From assembly GCA_015832175.1 (NCBI GenBank), contig WJXW01000004.1, positions 2,232,001 to 2,296,000 of the forward strand: a DNA stretch of 64,000 bases. Direction: 5' to 3'. This stretch comes from Paraphaeosphaeria minitans (Eukaryota; Ascomycota; Dothideomycetes; Pleosporales; Didymosphaeriaceae). The notes beneath the pieces were generated by a model, which was not told the origin of the DNA, did no database searches, and saw nothing but the letters and a program-made list of their open reading frames with translations. The position numbers and the translations under genes are program-made. The stretch's first letter is position 1; each line of letters opens with the position of its first letter. Of this stretch, positions 32,417-44,400 are shown piece after piece.

Positions 32417-33988
32417 GTTACGAATGGCCGAAAGGTGAAAGAATACCTTGGCGGGACTGGACTTAGCGATCGGTACATATACTGAGAGAAATTGGCCCCT
32501 AGTCCTGAGTAGACGATAATGGGTCAAGTGTACGAAAGATACCTGCCTTATTCAGTAAGAGCGTTCGTACCCCGCATCGATTCCAAAAATACGATACTCA
32601 GGGGACACTCCCAAAGCCTTTTTTCTATAATCAATTGTGAGACGCGTCGACCAAAAGCAAGCTCTTGATGACTGCGTGCTGATGAGGCTGAAAGAGTTCC
32701 ATTCTCTGTAATGATAGGTGACTTAACCTAAGCAGTCAAGTGGGAAAATGGAGGAGGGATGTTGAAGATTGGACATGATAATCGAGACCCCGTGAGTATG
32801 AAGATGCTGCCAGAAAGAGCGTAGTGAGACCACAGCTCACATGGGGCTTTGGGAAGCATCCATAGAGACGGAATTGAAATCCACTAATACGGTATAAAAG
32901 CGATGAAGCAAATACGAGGATGGTACACAAGTGAGGAATCCCTCTTTCGCACAAGGCTGGGGAATCCATAGTATCAAGCGTGTACGACATCCCCATATTT
33001 GCCCTCAGAGTAAGAAGCAAATCTACTATTCTTCTTCTCCATACATCATGCCACCACACCTCTGCGAAAACTCAGTCTACGTTTTTCCCCCGCAAAACAC
33101 ACCAGGCCATTGCAAAAGATTCGACTGCCTCGCACAACCTATCCGCACAACAAGCCGCCCCACAAAACGTACAGAGACACCTATAATGAGTTAATACTAC
33201 CCGCCCTTTAAAAGAGTACTTCTTCTTTCCTCTAGGAAATTTCAAGATGTGAGCGATTCGATGCTACAAAGCATGGAAGACTCTGAAACGCGGGGTGGGA
33301 AGAACACCGAGCACACGAACCATGGAACGATCTCGCTTGGGGGCGGGAGGCCAACCAGAAAACGGTATTCTCGCGCTGCACACTGATTTGCATCAGCCGT
33401 GGTCAAGGGAGAGAATTGTGGAGGAATGGTATGGAGAGATTGTGAACACCGACAGGAGGCACGAGCATCTTGCATAGCAGTGTAAAAAGTGTGAACAGCA
33501 AGATCATATTATCCCTTCCAACGCAACCATATCCCTCTTTTACCCGTTGGTATCCAGCATTTCGCATGCATACTGCCCGATCGGCACATCCATACAGGTA
33601 TAAAACTACACATCGCAGCCGGCACGCACCGGTTGCCTATAATTCATCGTCCGACCAGATCCTCGACGCACCTTGTCATCTCAAAAAAAAACAAGCAGAA
33701 GTAAATGAAGCAAGGAGCATTAGTGAGTAAAGTGAGTGTAAACATTTCAAAATCGCAATAATCTCAATTACAACAGGGTACGGTAACTCAAAAACACCAT
33801 TTCCATCCAAAATGACAGAAACAACCCAAGATAATGCAAAAGGGGAATATAAAAAATGAAGGTAGACAAGTGGCGTACAGCAACAAGGTGGGGGATGGCA
33901 TCCACGACACTAAAGGTAGTAAGGTCGGTCAAAGTATCGCACAGTGGAATGGAAGAGAAGGGGAATCCGATCCGCCACTTTTGCCGTT
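32417..33988. other. Intergenic region, 1.6 kb
   Basis: Upstream of the FAD oxidase (-) and downstream of the Nrd1-type gene (-). The right-hand part is likely the long 3' untranslated region of the latter. A-rich tracts occur near 33681-33690. No gene was supported. Confidence 0.4.
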
Positions 33989-34385
33989 TTACTGCGCACC
34001 AATTTCTTCCTCGGCCCATCCGGGGAGGCCACCGTCACCCTGGATAGCAAGGCCGTAGCCACCGTTTCCACTACCAAAGCCACCAATACCGGAGCTCAAG
34101 CTGCCGAAGGAGCCCTGCTGCGGGCCCTGCGACGACTGCACAGGCTGGTTGAACGGTCCCTGGGTGAACACCGGCAGGCTGACCGCACGTGAGTGCTGAG
34201 CGCGAGCATTCAAATTCGAGGGAGCCAAAAGACCGCCAACGGTCGTGGCGCCAGACTGGCTGGAGGTTCCGTTGATGAGGCTAAAGCTCGAGGTGCTCTG
34301 GTGACCACCGTGGGAAGTGTGAGGTTGCGACGGTTGATTGAGGTCAGCGCTGTAGAAAGCTGACTGTGGGGATGGGTATCCTTGC

Positions 34386-34457
<72 letters not shown>

Positions 34458-36517
34458 GCCTGTTGCTGCTGCTGAAGGCTCACTTCTGCCTGTTGCTGCT
34501 GCTGGTTTTGCTGAGCTTGGAGGTACATCATCAAAGGGTTGTTCACACCCGTGTTCAGGATGGTGGAAGGAGTCGGGGCTTGGATGTTGGGGAACTGTCC
34601 GTTGGTGCTTCCACCGGAGACAGGGGCGGCAGACCCAGTCGGTGACACCGATGGACCGGTGTTGTTACGGTTAGGGTGAAGGCCACTGGTAGGCGACGGC
34701 GACTGAACGCCATCACTGCCAGGGTGCTGGGGCTGACCCTGGTTGTTGTTCATCTGGCGCGGTGGGTTACCACAGCGATCCTTGCCGAAGTTGACCTTGA
34801 ACCGTTTGTACTCTTCGCGTCCTCGCACGGCCTCGATCGCCTTGATGGCATTGGCGATGTTGGTGAAGTTGACGAATGCACAGCTCTTCTCGCGCAGGGT
34901 GTTGACCAACTCAATCTCGCCGTATTCGGAGAAGTCTTGTCTCAGACGCTCCTCGGTCCATGACTCATCCAGGTTTCCGATGTACACATTGCGTGATGCA
35001 CCGCCGCTAACAGCCAGGGCAATGGCCGGAGGAAGGGCCCCCGAGTGCTTGCCCCATCCGATCTTGAGACGGCGGTTGTGGATCATCAAACCCTGGAGGT
35101 TGCTCAGAGCGTAGAATGACGCAGCAGAGGTGGGGTCGATGAATGTCACAAAGCAGATGTGCTTGTCAGGAATGTATCGAATGTGGTGGAGCAGACCACC
35201 GCGGACGACATTACAAATCTCTTCAATAGTCGTCTCTGGGTGAATGTTGCCCAAGTATACCGTCCGGTTGCCGAGGTTGTTGACACCTCCAGCTGAAGTC
35301 GCGACCGCGGCGGCGGCGACGGATTGTTGGGCGAGAGCATTGGAGATCATGTCACGGTCGGCGCCATTGAGAACATGAGCGTATCCAGGGGCAATCCCCA
35401 GGTACTGGGCCGCATTCTGCTGCTGCGTCTTCGAGACGTAAGCGCATCGGTCCTTTCCGTAGTAGACACGCCTGGGGGCTTGCCACTTGGGCTCCTGGGG
35501 GAGCTGGGCAACCGCCTTGATGGCATTGCCGATCGACAAGAAGTGAACAAAGCCAATTGCCTTCTCACGGACGATCTTAACAGTGTCAACAGGACCGAAT
35601 TTACTAAGGTCCTCGCGCAGCTCCTCCTCGGTCACATCCTCGGACAAGTTGCCCAAGTACACATTGCGAGAAGCGCCTGATTGCTGCACAGCAAGGGCGA
35701 CCGATGTCGGCACCTGCGACGGCTTGCCCCAACCGATCTTGATGTCCTGGCCACGTATCGACAACTTTTTCAAGATTGCGTCAGAGTGGAAGTGGGTGGC
35801 GGAGCTGCTGTCGAGGAAAGAGATGAAAGCACAGTTCTTGTCGGGGAGAAGCCTCACTGACTCGATCTGACCACTTCTCACATGGCCAAGAATCTCCTCA
35901 GCTGAGGTCTCCGGTGGGATGTTGCCCAAGTAGACTGTCCTGCTAGTACCGGAAACTAATCCGGGGGCGATGGGCAAGGACGATCCAAGACCGCCGAGGC
36001 CCTGCTGTCCGTAGCCAGGGAATCCTCCTGTGGGCGACTGGGGTCCGTTGAAGAAGCCGCTCGTCGGAGAGACGAGACCTTGGTACATACCGGGCGAAAG
36101 GGGGCCCTGCTGCATCTGCGGGCTGCCCATCGGGTTCTGCTGCTGCTGCTGCTGCTGCATCTGGTTCTGTCCGGCAAACTGGGCGAAGCTCTGGAACTGA
36201 GGCGACGTGAAAGCATTCGGGGAACCAGGCTGGAAAGGGCTTCCAAGGAGCAGCTGCGAGGGCAGAAGCGGGGTGAAGTTCATGTCGAAGGCAGTTCCCG
36301 GCGTCTGCATGTCAGCGTTGTGGTTGACGGGAGCGAGTCTGCCCGTGTTGATGCTAGGGATGTTGGAGCGCTCGGGGTGCCTGTCCGCGTAACCGCCGGG
36401 CTGGTTTGTGTGAAAGGCGCCGTGCGAAAAGCCAGTGTTTCCATTCATCTGCTTCTGGAAGCTCTGCTGGAGACGCGGCCCGCTGGGGGCGTTCTGGGTG
36501 CCGTCGTGGTGCTGCAT
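33989..36517 (-). CDS. Four-RRM RNA-binding protein, Nrd1-type
   Basis: Single long frame of 842 residues from ATG 36517. Four RNA recognition motifs, each with a VYLGN/VYIGN RNP2 and an RNP1-like strand: [13 protein letters not shown] near 193-266, [12 protein letters not shown] near 280-355, [13 protein letters not shown] near 420-495 and [12 protein letters not shown] near 510-585. RRMs 1 and 3 end with KIGWGK, a mark of the fission yeast Nrd1/Msa2 group, which binds mRNAs that control sexual differentiation and stress granules. The N-terminus is Gln/Pro/Gly-rich. The C-terminus has a polyglutamine tract of about 40 residues near 690-735, encoded by mixed CAA and CAG codons at 34382-34510. 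Sequence just upstream of the ATG also reads as protein ([14 protein letters not shown]) after an apparent acceptor, so the start may be further 5'. Confidence 0.9.
34382..34460 (-). repeat. Polyglutamine-coding trinucleotide repeat
   Basis: CAA repeats followed by CAG repeats on the coding (minus) strand, within the Nrd1-type gene. On the plus strand this reads TTG units then CTG units, consistent with two expansion phases. Confidence 0.95.
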
Positions 36518-37416
36518 TCCGAGGTGATGTGGGGACAGGACGAAATTGTCCCGCGGGTTCTGAGATAGGACAGCCGTGGCGACGGTGTATTACTGCGTCC
36601 GGAGCCGTGGGAGTCCCGGACTGAGAGGTATGCAAGGCGGAAGATATACGGGCACCGTGCAGGTGGGCTGCGGCGAGTGCAAAGACAACGGGTATCAAAT
36701 CTCGTGGAGATCAAGCTGGCAAGGTCAGCGGAGGATGTGGCACGGCATGCAAGAAGCAGACTCACTGAGCAGGTCAATGGCTAATCCGGCACTCAATACA
36801 AGGTACAAGGCGCCAAACGGAAGATCAAAGGGGCCCGGCAGGTCGGTCGGTTGTTGGTGGACCTGGATGACTGGAGCGTACAATGCCGGCGAATAATGCA
36901 AGCTGAGCAGGCGTGTACAACTGCAACATGCCCTGGGGGGGTGAAGGGAGCAGCAGCAAATGCCGGGCGGTGGTAGGAGGGCCAAATTATGGACGGGGGA
37001 GGTGTGCGTGCGGAGATGGTGGGCCTCGGGCTTGTTCTGCAAGGTGCGAAGTGGCTGAAAGAAGGACACGACAATAATAATGAAGGCGCAGGGAGGTGAT
37101 GTTTGTCCGCGACCTCGATGCTGTGAAGAAGGATAAGTAATGAGCGGATGTGATAGAAGAACAGCAGCTGGGAGCTGGAAGAGGACGAGCCGCGAGAAAA
37201 GCGCAGGAGCAGCCTAGAGACAGGAGGCAGGCGCAAATGAGGGCGCACTGATTAGGCCTAGCGCGCCTGCTTATTTTAACACGCGCGTGCCCACGGCATC
37301 CCAAATCATTCAAAGTTCAAACCACCACCTGCATTCACCAGTGCGGCGGCGGCGAGCGAGGCTAGGTAGTTGGTAGGTAGGTACTAGACGCGGCGGCGCC
37401 ACACACTTGCGTGCAG
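36518..37416. promoter_or_regulatory. Upstream/leader region of the Nrd1-type gene
   Basis: About 0.9 kb upstream of the minus-strand gene, pyrimidine-rich on its coding strand. A strong GTGAGT donor near 36766 and a CAG acceptor near 36562 suggest a leader intron of about 200 nt. No other gene is seen. Confidence 0.45.
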
Positions 37417-37491
37417 CGCGAATGCACTCGTCTGCCGCACTCCAACCGTCCAACGGCGTGCCGCGAATGCACTCGTCTGCCGCACTCCAAC
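37417..37491 (+). repeat. Direct repeat, 30 bp, two copies
   Basis: Identical 30-bp copies at 37417-37446 and 37462-37491, starting CGCGAATGCACTCG and ending CACTCCAAC, 45 bp apart. They lie left of the 12-bp minisatellite. Confidence 0.9.
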
Positions 37492-37628
37492 GAACATTGC
37501 GCCGTGTCACTCGATGCAGCCGGCCGGGTGCAGCGAGAGCGCAGGGCTGCAGCACACGTCGCGTACCTAGGGACTAGGTATCTACCTGGCGACTAGGTAC
37601 CTTGCGAATAGATACCTGGCTACTAGAT

Positions 37629-38060
37629 ACCTGGCTCTTTACCTGGCTCTTTACCTGGCTCTTTACCTGGCTCTTTACCTGGCTCTTTACCTGGCTCTTT
37701 ACCTGGCTCTTTACCTGACTCTTTACCTGGCTCTTTACCTGACTCTTTACCTGGCTCTTTACCTGACTACTTACCTGACTACTTACCTGACTACTTACCT
37801 GACTACTTACCTGACTACTTACCTGACTACTTACCTGACTACTTACCTGACTACTTACCTGACTACTTACCTGACTACTTACCTGACTACTTACCTGACT
37901 ACTTACCTGACTACTTACCTGACTACTTACCTGACTACTTACCTGACTACTTACCTGACTACTTACCTGACTACTTACCTGACTACTTACCTGACTACTT
38001 ACCTGACTACTTACCTGGCTCTTTACCTGACTACATACCTGGCTCTTTACCTGACTACAT
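37629..38060 (+). repeat. 12-bp minisatellite, 36 units
   Basis: Exactly 36 units of 12 bp in register. Four unit types occur: A = ACCTGGCTCTTT, B = ACCTGACTCTTT, C = ACCTGACTACTT, D = ACCTGACTACAT. The order is seven A, then B A B A, then 21 C, then A D A D. Left of it (37578-37628) are three degenerate 14- to 16-bp relatives starting ACCTGG or ACCTTG, and right of it one more partial unit. A minus-strand frame over 37574-38134 stays open through the array because 12 is divisible by three and no unit gives a stop in that frame; it encodes (V-S/K-S-Q)n and is not taken as a gene. Confidence 0.97.
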
Positions 38061-38529
38061 ACCTGGCTACCATGTACCCTAGTCTGATCATGCGTAACAA
38101 GAGACATCTGGGCAGCCGTCTTCGGAGTTCTCACGTTGGGGAGATGGGGCCTGTGGCCATGGGTACACGCTTTCGTGGGAGTGCGACGCCTGGCCTACTC
38201 AAATAGCTAGACCAAAGATGATTTGTGAATGGTACGCAATGTTGGCATGATGAAGTGGCCATTGGAACCATGTCACTATTAGTCTAATCTCCAGGACAAT
38301 TCTCCGTTCGCACTGGCAGACCTCCCTAGGTACCGGTACGGCAGCCGACGCGTGGACCTGTGCGGGCCGAACCATACCGTAGCAGAGACTCAGGCCCTGA
38401 AAGACGCTGTGGGTCTACCTACCCAATCAAGCGCCCGCTAGTCTCGCTAGCACGTCACGTGCCCCCAAGCTCACCGCGCGACGATACAATAATTCTACCA
38501 TCCGATCCACCAGCACAGCCGTCGTCCCC
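38061..38529. other. Intergenic: upstream region of Alg8
   Basis: From the edge of the minisatellite to the Alg8 start codon; presumed promoter. No gene was found. Confidence 0.4.
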
Positions 38530-40343
38530 ATGTCAGACCTGTATCCTTCCGTTGCGCAGTGCGCCGTTGTGGCCACTGCGCTAAAAGTTCTCCTCTTTCC
38601 CGCCTAGTACGTCCATTCGACAAGGCCTTCACCCATCCTCTCCTTGGCTGTTTGCTGATTGTTTCTGCCAGCAAGTCGACCGATTTCGAAGTTCATCGCA
38701 ATTGGCTGGCGCTCACCCATTCGTTGCCAATCAAGGAATGGTACTACGAGGTGACTGCCATCGCGAGGATGCTCCGCCTTCAATTCTGTGCTGACGTGTC
38801 CTGCAGAAAACTTCAGAATGGACTCTCGACTACCCGCCCTTCTTCGCTTATTTCGAATGGCTGTTGTCTCAAGCCGCTGTCCACCTCGAGCCTGCTCTGC
38901 TCAATGTGAAGGCTCTGCGCTATGACAGCTGGCAGACGGTCTACTTCCAGCGTACCACTGTCATTCTTACTGAGCTAGTCTTGGTCTACGCCCTACATCT
39001 GTATGCTCCCCAAGACCACTTTGCATCCAAAATCTAACCCTGATAGCCATGTCAAAGGCTCTAAAAGCAAAGCAACTGCACACGCAGCTGCCCTCTCTGT
39101 TCTGCTCTCGCCTGGACTGCTCATCATCGACCACATTCACTTCCAGTACAATGGGTTCATGTACGGCATCCTAGTCTTGTCCTTGGTCCTCGCCCGCAAG
39201 CAGTCCACTCTGTTGCTCAGTGGCCTTACCTTTGCGGTGCTTTTGTGCTTCAAGCATATCTATATGTACATTGCCCCTGCCTACTTCGTCTTCCTTCTAC
39301 GTGCCTACTGTTTGGGAGATCGCACAGCATTCCCATATTTCCGCATCCGCTTCTTCAACTGCATCAAGCTCGGTGTCGGTATCATCTCCATTTTCGCTGC
39401 AGCTTTTGGACCTTTTGCACTCTGGGGTCAGCTCGAACAAGTATTCCGTCGTCTCTTTCCCTTCTCAAGAGGATTGTGCCACGCTTATTGGGCACCGAAC
39501 ATATGGGCCATGTACTCCTTCACCGACCGGGTTCTCATATATAGTAAGCATTACTTTTCTAGCTTGGGACGTAACTGACACCAATAGTGGCGCCATATCT
39601 TGGCCTGGCTGTTGACCGGGAGGCTATCAACAGTGTTACGCGAGGGCTTGTTGCAGACACATCCTTTGCTGTGCTTCCGGAAGTCGTGCCATTGACGTGT
39701 TTCTTGCTTACTGCAGGCTTTCAGGTGGTAAGTGCGCCGCGTTTCAACAACAATTCCATCACTAAAGACATATAGCCGTTCCTCATTAGACTCCTGTTCC
39801 GACCCACATGGGAGACTTTCATTGGTGCAGTGACACTTTGCGGCTACGCATCCTTCCTATTTGGTTGGCACGTCCATGAGAAGGCCATCCTTCTTGTCAT
39901 CATCCCTTTCAGCCTGGTAGCGCTCAGAGACCGCCGATACTTCAGTGCATTCAGACCTCTGGCTGTAGCGGGGCATGTGTCGTTATTTCCACTTCTCTAT
40001 ACACCAGCCGAGTTCCCGGCCAAGACAGTATACACCATATTATGGCTTGTAGCTTTCTTACTGGCTTTTGATCGACTCGCGCCTGCGTAAGTCCATGATA
40101 CCAGATAGTGCGCCACGCTAACCTCGAGACAGATCATCGCAACTGCGGGTCTTCTTGTTTGATCGCTTCTCTTTCTACTACATTGCTCTATCTATACCTC
40201 TGATCGCGTACTGCTCGCTCATCCACGGCATCGCGTTTGGCGAGAGGTATGAGTTCCTGCCGCTCATGTTTATCAGTTCATACTCCGCCATAGGAGTGGT
40301 AGGAAGCTGGATAGGATTTTCGGTAGTCTACATGGATTCTTAG
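38530..40343 (+). CDS. ALG8: Dolichyl-P-Glc:Glc1Man9GlcNAc2-PP-dolichol alpha-1,3-glucosyltransferase (ALG8)
   Basis: Seven exons: join(38530..38606, 38672..38750, 38807..39000, 39047..39543, 39588..39727, 39776..40086, 40133..40343), 502 residues; all introns are 44-65 nt. It adds the second glucose to the lipid-linked N-glycan precursor in the ER membrane. Signature sequence: [21 protein letters not shown] in the first lumenal loop, with Glu after the first membrane segment, then [44 protein letters not shown], and [21 protein letters not shown]. The [18 protein letters not shown] block is typical of Alg8 rather than Alg6. About 11-12 hydrophobic segments are seen. It acts before glucosidase II (5.5 kb) and the GH47 mannosidase (26 kb) in N-glycan biogenesis. 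Confidence 0.94.
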
Positions 40344-41429
40344 CTTTTAAAATCGATTCTTGCCTCGTCTCAGATGAATCAAGACATTGCTCTCCAGTCC
40401 CTTGTTTTCCGAAAAATCTAGTGTATATCTTCCAAAATGAGCTTCCAGAGGGGGCTCGAGTCTTACCAGATTCGATCACTGATGAAGTAGACTGAGCACA
40501 GAGTATCCGATTCCAACACATGGTGGGCCGTTCTGCAATCTGGAGCTGTAGTAAGCAATGTCGCGGATGTCTCGGTTGTGGGCTGGCCTTCTTGGGAGAA
40601 AAGGCCGAGAGGGAGTACCATCAACAACCACACCATGATGAGATAATTGCCCCTGATTCCTCTTGGTACTGCAGAATATCAAGTTTGAGTCGTAGGTAAA
40701 ATCCATGGACTTTATTTACCTCTGTGTGGACGGATGCGGGCAATTGCATAGTAGGGGTGATTTGATCGTGTAAGTGGGTCAGGCTGCTGTCTGGGATGGC
40801 TCAAAGCATGGAGGCGTCATGTGTAAGATGGCCTTCGCGCAACTCCCCACGAAACTTGAGGTTATCTGACTGTATCGTTTCTGGAGCTATTCATGCTCAA
40901 TGCTTTGGTTTCAAGCTTCAGAACGAGTCCAAATACGCTGGTGTTTGAAGTGCAGAGGTGCGCGTGTCGGCGAAGTAGGAGAAGGAGCGTTTAAGGTGCT
41001 TGTCCTAGTATGGCCTAGTTTGAGGGACGTCCGCGCCGCTGGGCATTTTTGAACTGCTACCCTTCGACCCTCAGTCAATCGCCAGCTTCTTACTTCCTCT
41101 TTCCCACCACCGTGTCGTCCTCCTTCTCCCCATCACAGCTTTGAACGAAAGCGCCAAACGACCACGCGAAACGCGCATCTCGACGCGTCTCGGAACGCTC
41201 TTCGGATCGATTGCGGAATACCACGACTTTGTCTAGGACTTTCTCTAACGCGCGGGGGAGCTCAGCACCGTTTGCCTCGCGCTCCGAAGTGGTGGTTAAC
41301 GTGTTCCATCCCGGAACATTGCCCCAAACATTCTGGAGTCTCTCGCAATCGCGACCGCGAAGGCGCCGAAGCCTGCGACGCGACCACTCATACTGGGGAA
41401 GCTTCCGATGAGCTAAGACCTGAAGCAAG
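40344..41429. other. Intergenic region, 1.1 kb
   Basis: 3' flank of ALG8 and promoter of the ISWI-partner gene. The minus-strand frame at 41090-41464 overlaps that promoter and has no supporting features. Confidence 0.4.
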
Positions 41430-44400
41430 ATGGTAAAAAATGGATCGAGGACAACACTAAACACATGTAGCTGACATGTGAAGGTTCAATACAAGAGGAA
41501 ACCGGTCAAGACCGAGCCCTTGCCGTCGTTCATCGATGACAATATCGAGGTGCGCACATGAGACTTGAACGTCTTTCACAACGTGAACTAAGCCCAATGG
41601 ACAGGTTTGGGAGATCGAGCAGACTGGCGAAGTCTTCGTAGACTATGAAAAGTTCCTCAACAAGTAGGTCTTGGTCATGGGTCCACGAGGTGACGTTGCT
41701 AACGTGAATGGCAGGCGTGACTTTTACTTGCAGGTCAGAGCCCCACCATCCTCGAGTCCAGCTCGACCTCTCCAGGCACTCTTCATATTAAAACACATAA
41801 CAGCGAGTCTTCACGTGTGAATCGACCGGGCATTCCGGCTACACGTTCTTTGAGGCAATGGAGAGCGAGGTACGTCCGGGTCGCTCCTTGGAAGAAGTCC
41901 TCAAAAGCGTGACCATAACCACGCCACAGCAAGAAGCGTCACAGGAGATAGACAGTATATTTCCGGAGGGTCTGAGGTCACGAGTCTTGGAATTTGTCCA
42001 ATTCGAGATCACTCCGCGCATGGACGACCTCGGTAAGTTTGCTGCAAGGTCTCATCTTCGGCGCTTTACTAATCTTGATTGCAGTCAATCAAGTCTATGA
42101 TGTAAGTTGGAGCTTCTGCTCGCCATCGACACAGTTTTGATGTGGTATTCTAGCACTTCCGCGAACATTACAACGTAGGTGACCGTGTAGCCTTGGACAC
42201 GGAGAGCGGTCGCAGGTATGGTGTCATAAAGAACATGACCGATACATCAAGGCTCCACAGCATGTTCAACGGTCAACTCCACGAGGACTTCCGCTCATAT
42301 ACCTACATTATGCAAATGGACGACGGCGAAGAGCTTACACGCTACAAGGCCTCCGAGTTGATGCGAGATCGCAGAGTCTACTCCAAGATCATCCTGAAAC
42401 AGTTTCTGCGTAGCGCCGTATCCAGGGAGCCCTGGCACGGAGCCCCTTGGATGGTTAAGGATCACCTGGCGAAATGGTACAACATACCCACCAAACTTCC
42501 GGATGCCAAGACTCGCGAGGCTGTGAAAGCTGCGAAGAAAGCCGCGAATGCAGAGAGGGCAGCAACTGCTCAGCGTCTAAACGACGGTCACTCTTTCGAC
42601 CATGAAAATGCGAGACACCTCCAAATGAACGGTATGAGGGGACTGATGCACGGATACGATCCAGGACATTTCGGCGTCGGTCAACACGCAGCAAACCACT
42701 CTCATCACGTGACTGGCCAGCTTATTGGCGTTCAACCACCACCATTTATGTACTCAGGACCTGTTCCATTTCGCCATAATGGGCTACCACCCATGCAGTA
42801 TAATGGACCGCCGCCTGCTCAGTTCAACGTACCATCACACCTCCAGAACCCCAATCTACCACCTCACCTAGCCGGCCAGGTACGCCCCAACCAATCAGCC
42901 CATCTCGCTCAACATATTCCGCAACACGGCCCAGGTCTTCCTATCAGCCTGCCCTTCCAGAATAACTTCATGCAATATCAGGCGCTCGCACATCAGCCTT
43001 CGAACGGGCCTCACCATCAGTCAGTCCCTGCTGCTAGGCCATTTGAACCGATCAAATATCCAATCGATGATCTGAGAATTCGACAGCCACGCGTCAATGT
43101 CACGCGACCTCCATTGAAGTTTCTGTCGGACGACGTTCCAGATGGCGTTGACCCGCCTGAGGATGACAAGAAGACAGGAATATTGATGGAGAGCATTGGT
43201 CCTTTGCTGACCATATGGGAAACCATCAACGTCCACGACACCATCTACTCCCTCGATTCATTCACGATAGATGACTTTATTGAGGCAATGGGATATGATT
43301 CGGACGACCCAGAGTGCGAATTGCTTGTCGAGGTGCACTGCGCTGTACTCAAGCAATACGTCAACAGCTCTGGCAAGCTACAAATTCATCTTCCCAGTAT
43401 GGTCGACGACGACGAGTCTGAAAACGAAGAAGTGTCGAGCAGGGAAGCAACGCCGGAACCGGAGCCGCCGAAGCGGACTACACGCAGCAGCCTGAGGAAG
43501 TCGGAAGTCGCTGAGATTGTAGAGAAGCCACGTACTCCAACCCCGGAGCTGTCAAAGCAAATTCACAAGGCTGCTGAGTTTGTGGAGAACTTCAACTGGA
43601 TGGAAATGTGCAAGGAGCGGAACTTCCGAGAAGGCGGTTGGCAAGCTATCCTTGTGGGATTGCTTCACCAGCTGTCATACAACCCATCACACAAAGAAGA
43701 TTGCGACGAAATCCTCTCTCAGCTGGTCCCTCCAGACGAGGAACCTTCCGTCGAGAATATCGCAACAAACTACCTCAACCTTGACGTCAACCTGCGCATT
43801 ACTGCGTTGGACGTCGCTCTGCGCCTCACTGTTACCACTGAACATTTCCGTGATCAGCTGCAAAATGCTGCCCAGGACATGACCAGTCTTCGCAAAGAGA
43901 AGATCGAATACCAACGAAAGCGAAAGGAACTGTACGTATGCCTTGGGTCTGTTGTGACAAGTTGTAACTGACACACACACAGAGCCGACGAGATGTTCAA
44001 GCTCGACATTGATCGGAAGATTGCGCTTCCCCTGAACACACCAGCATCGCCGACTGATACGAAAGATACACCAGACGTGTCCATGGCCGATGTAGAAGAC
44101 GTCAAGGAGGATGGAGAAGACAGCGACTCATCAGAGGAGGCTAAGAACGCATCTCGCAAAAAGCGCAAGGCCGTAATGCTGACGAAGCGCAAGCGGGACA
44201 GTGAGGTGGCAAAGAAGGAGAAGGCTAAGAAGGCCAAGGCGGAAGCTGCGAAAACCAAGCAGCAGAGAGACTGGGAGAAGCTTTTGGACGACATCGAAAA
44301 GAAAAAGGAGGAACTCCGAGAATGCGAGGCCAGTATCGCCGAGTTGGACGATGACCTTCGCGAAGCCTCTGTACACCGTTCTAAGATATTGGGTAAGGAC

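Noticed and set aside
34382..34645. Poly-Leu and poly-Val/Ala frames on the plus strand
   Set aside because: They are simply the reverse strand of the polyglutamine tract.
36354..36698. Minus-strand frame overlapping the start of the Nrd1-type gene
   Set aside because: It is out of frame with the RRM protein and rich in Arg/Pro; better explained as leader or intron sequence.
37574..38134. Ser/Gln-repeat protein gene over the minisatellite
   Set aside because: The frame is open only because of the 12-bp period; there is no signal peptide, splice pattern or conserved flank.
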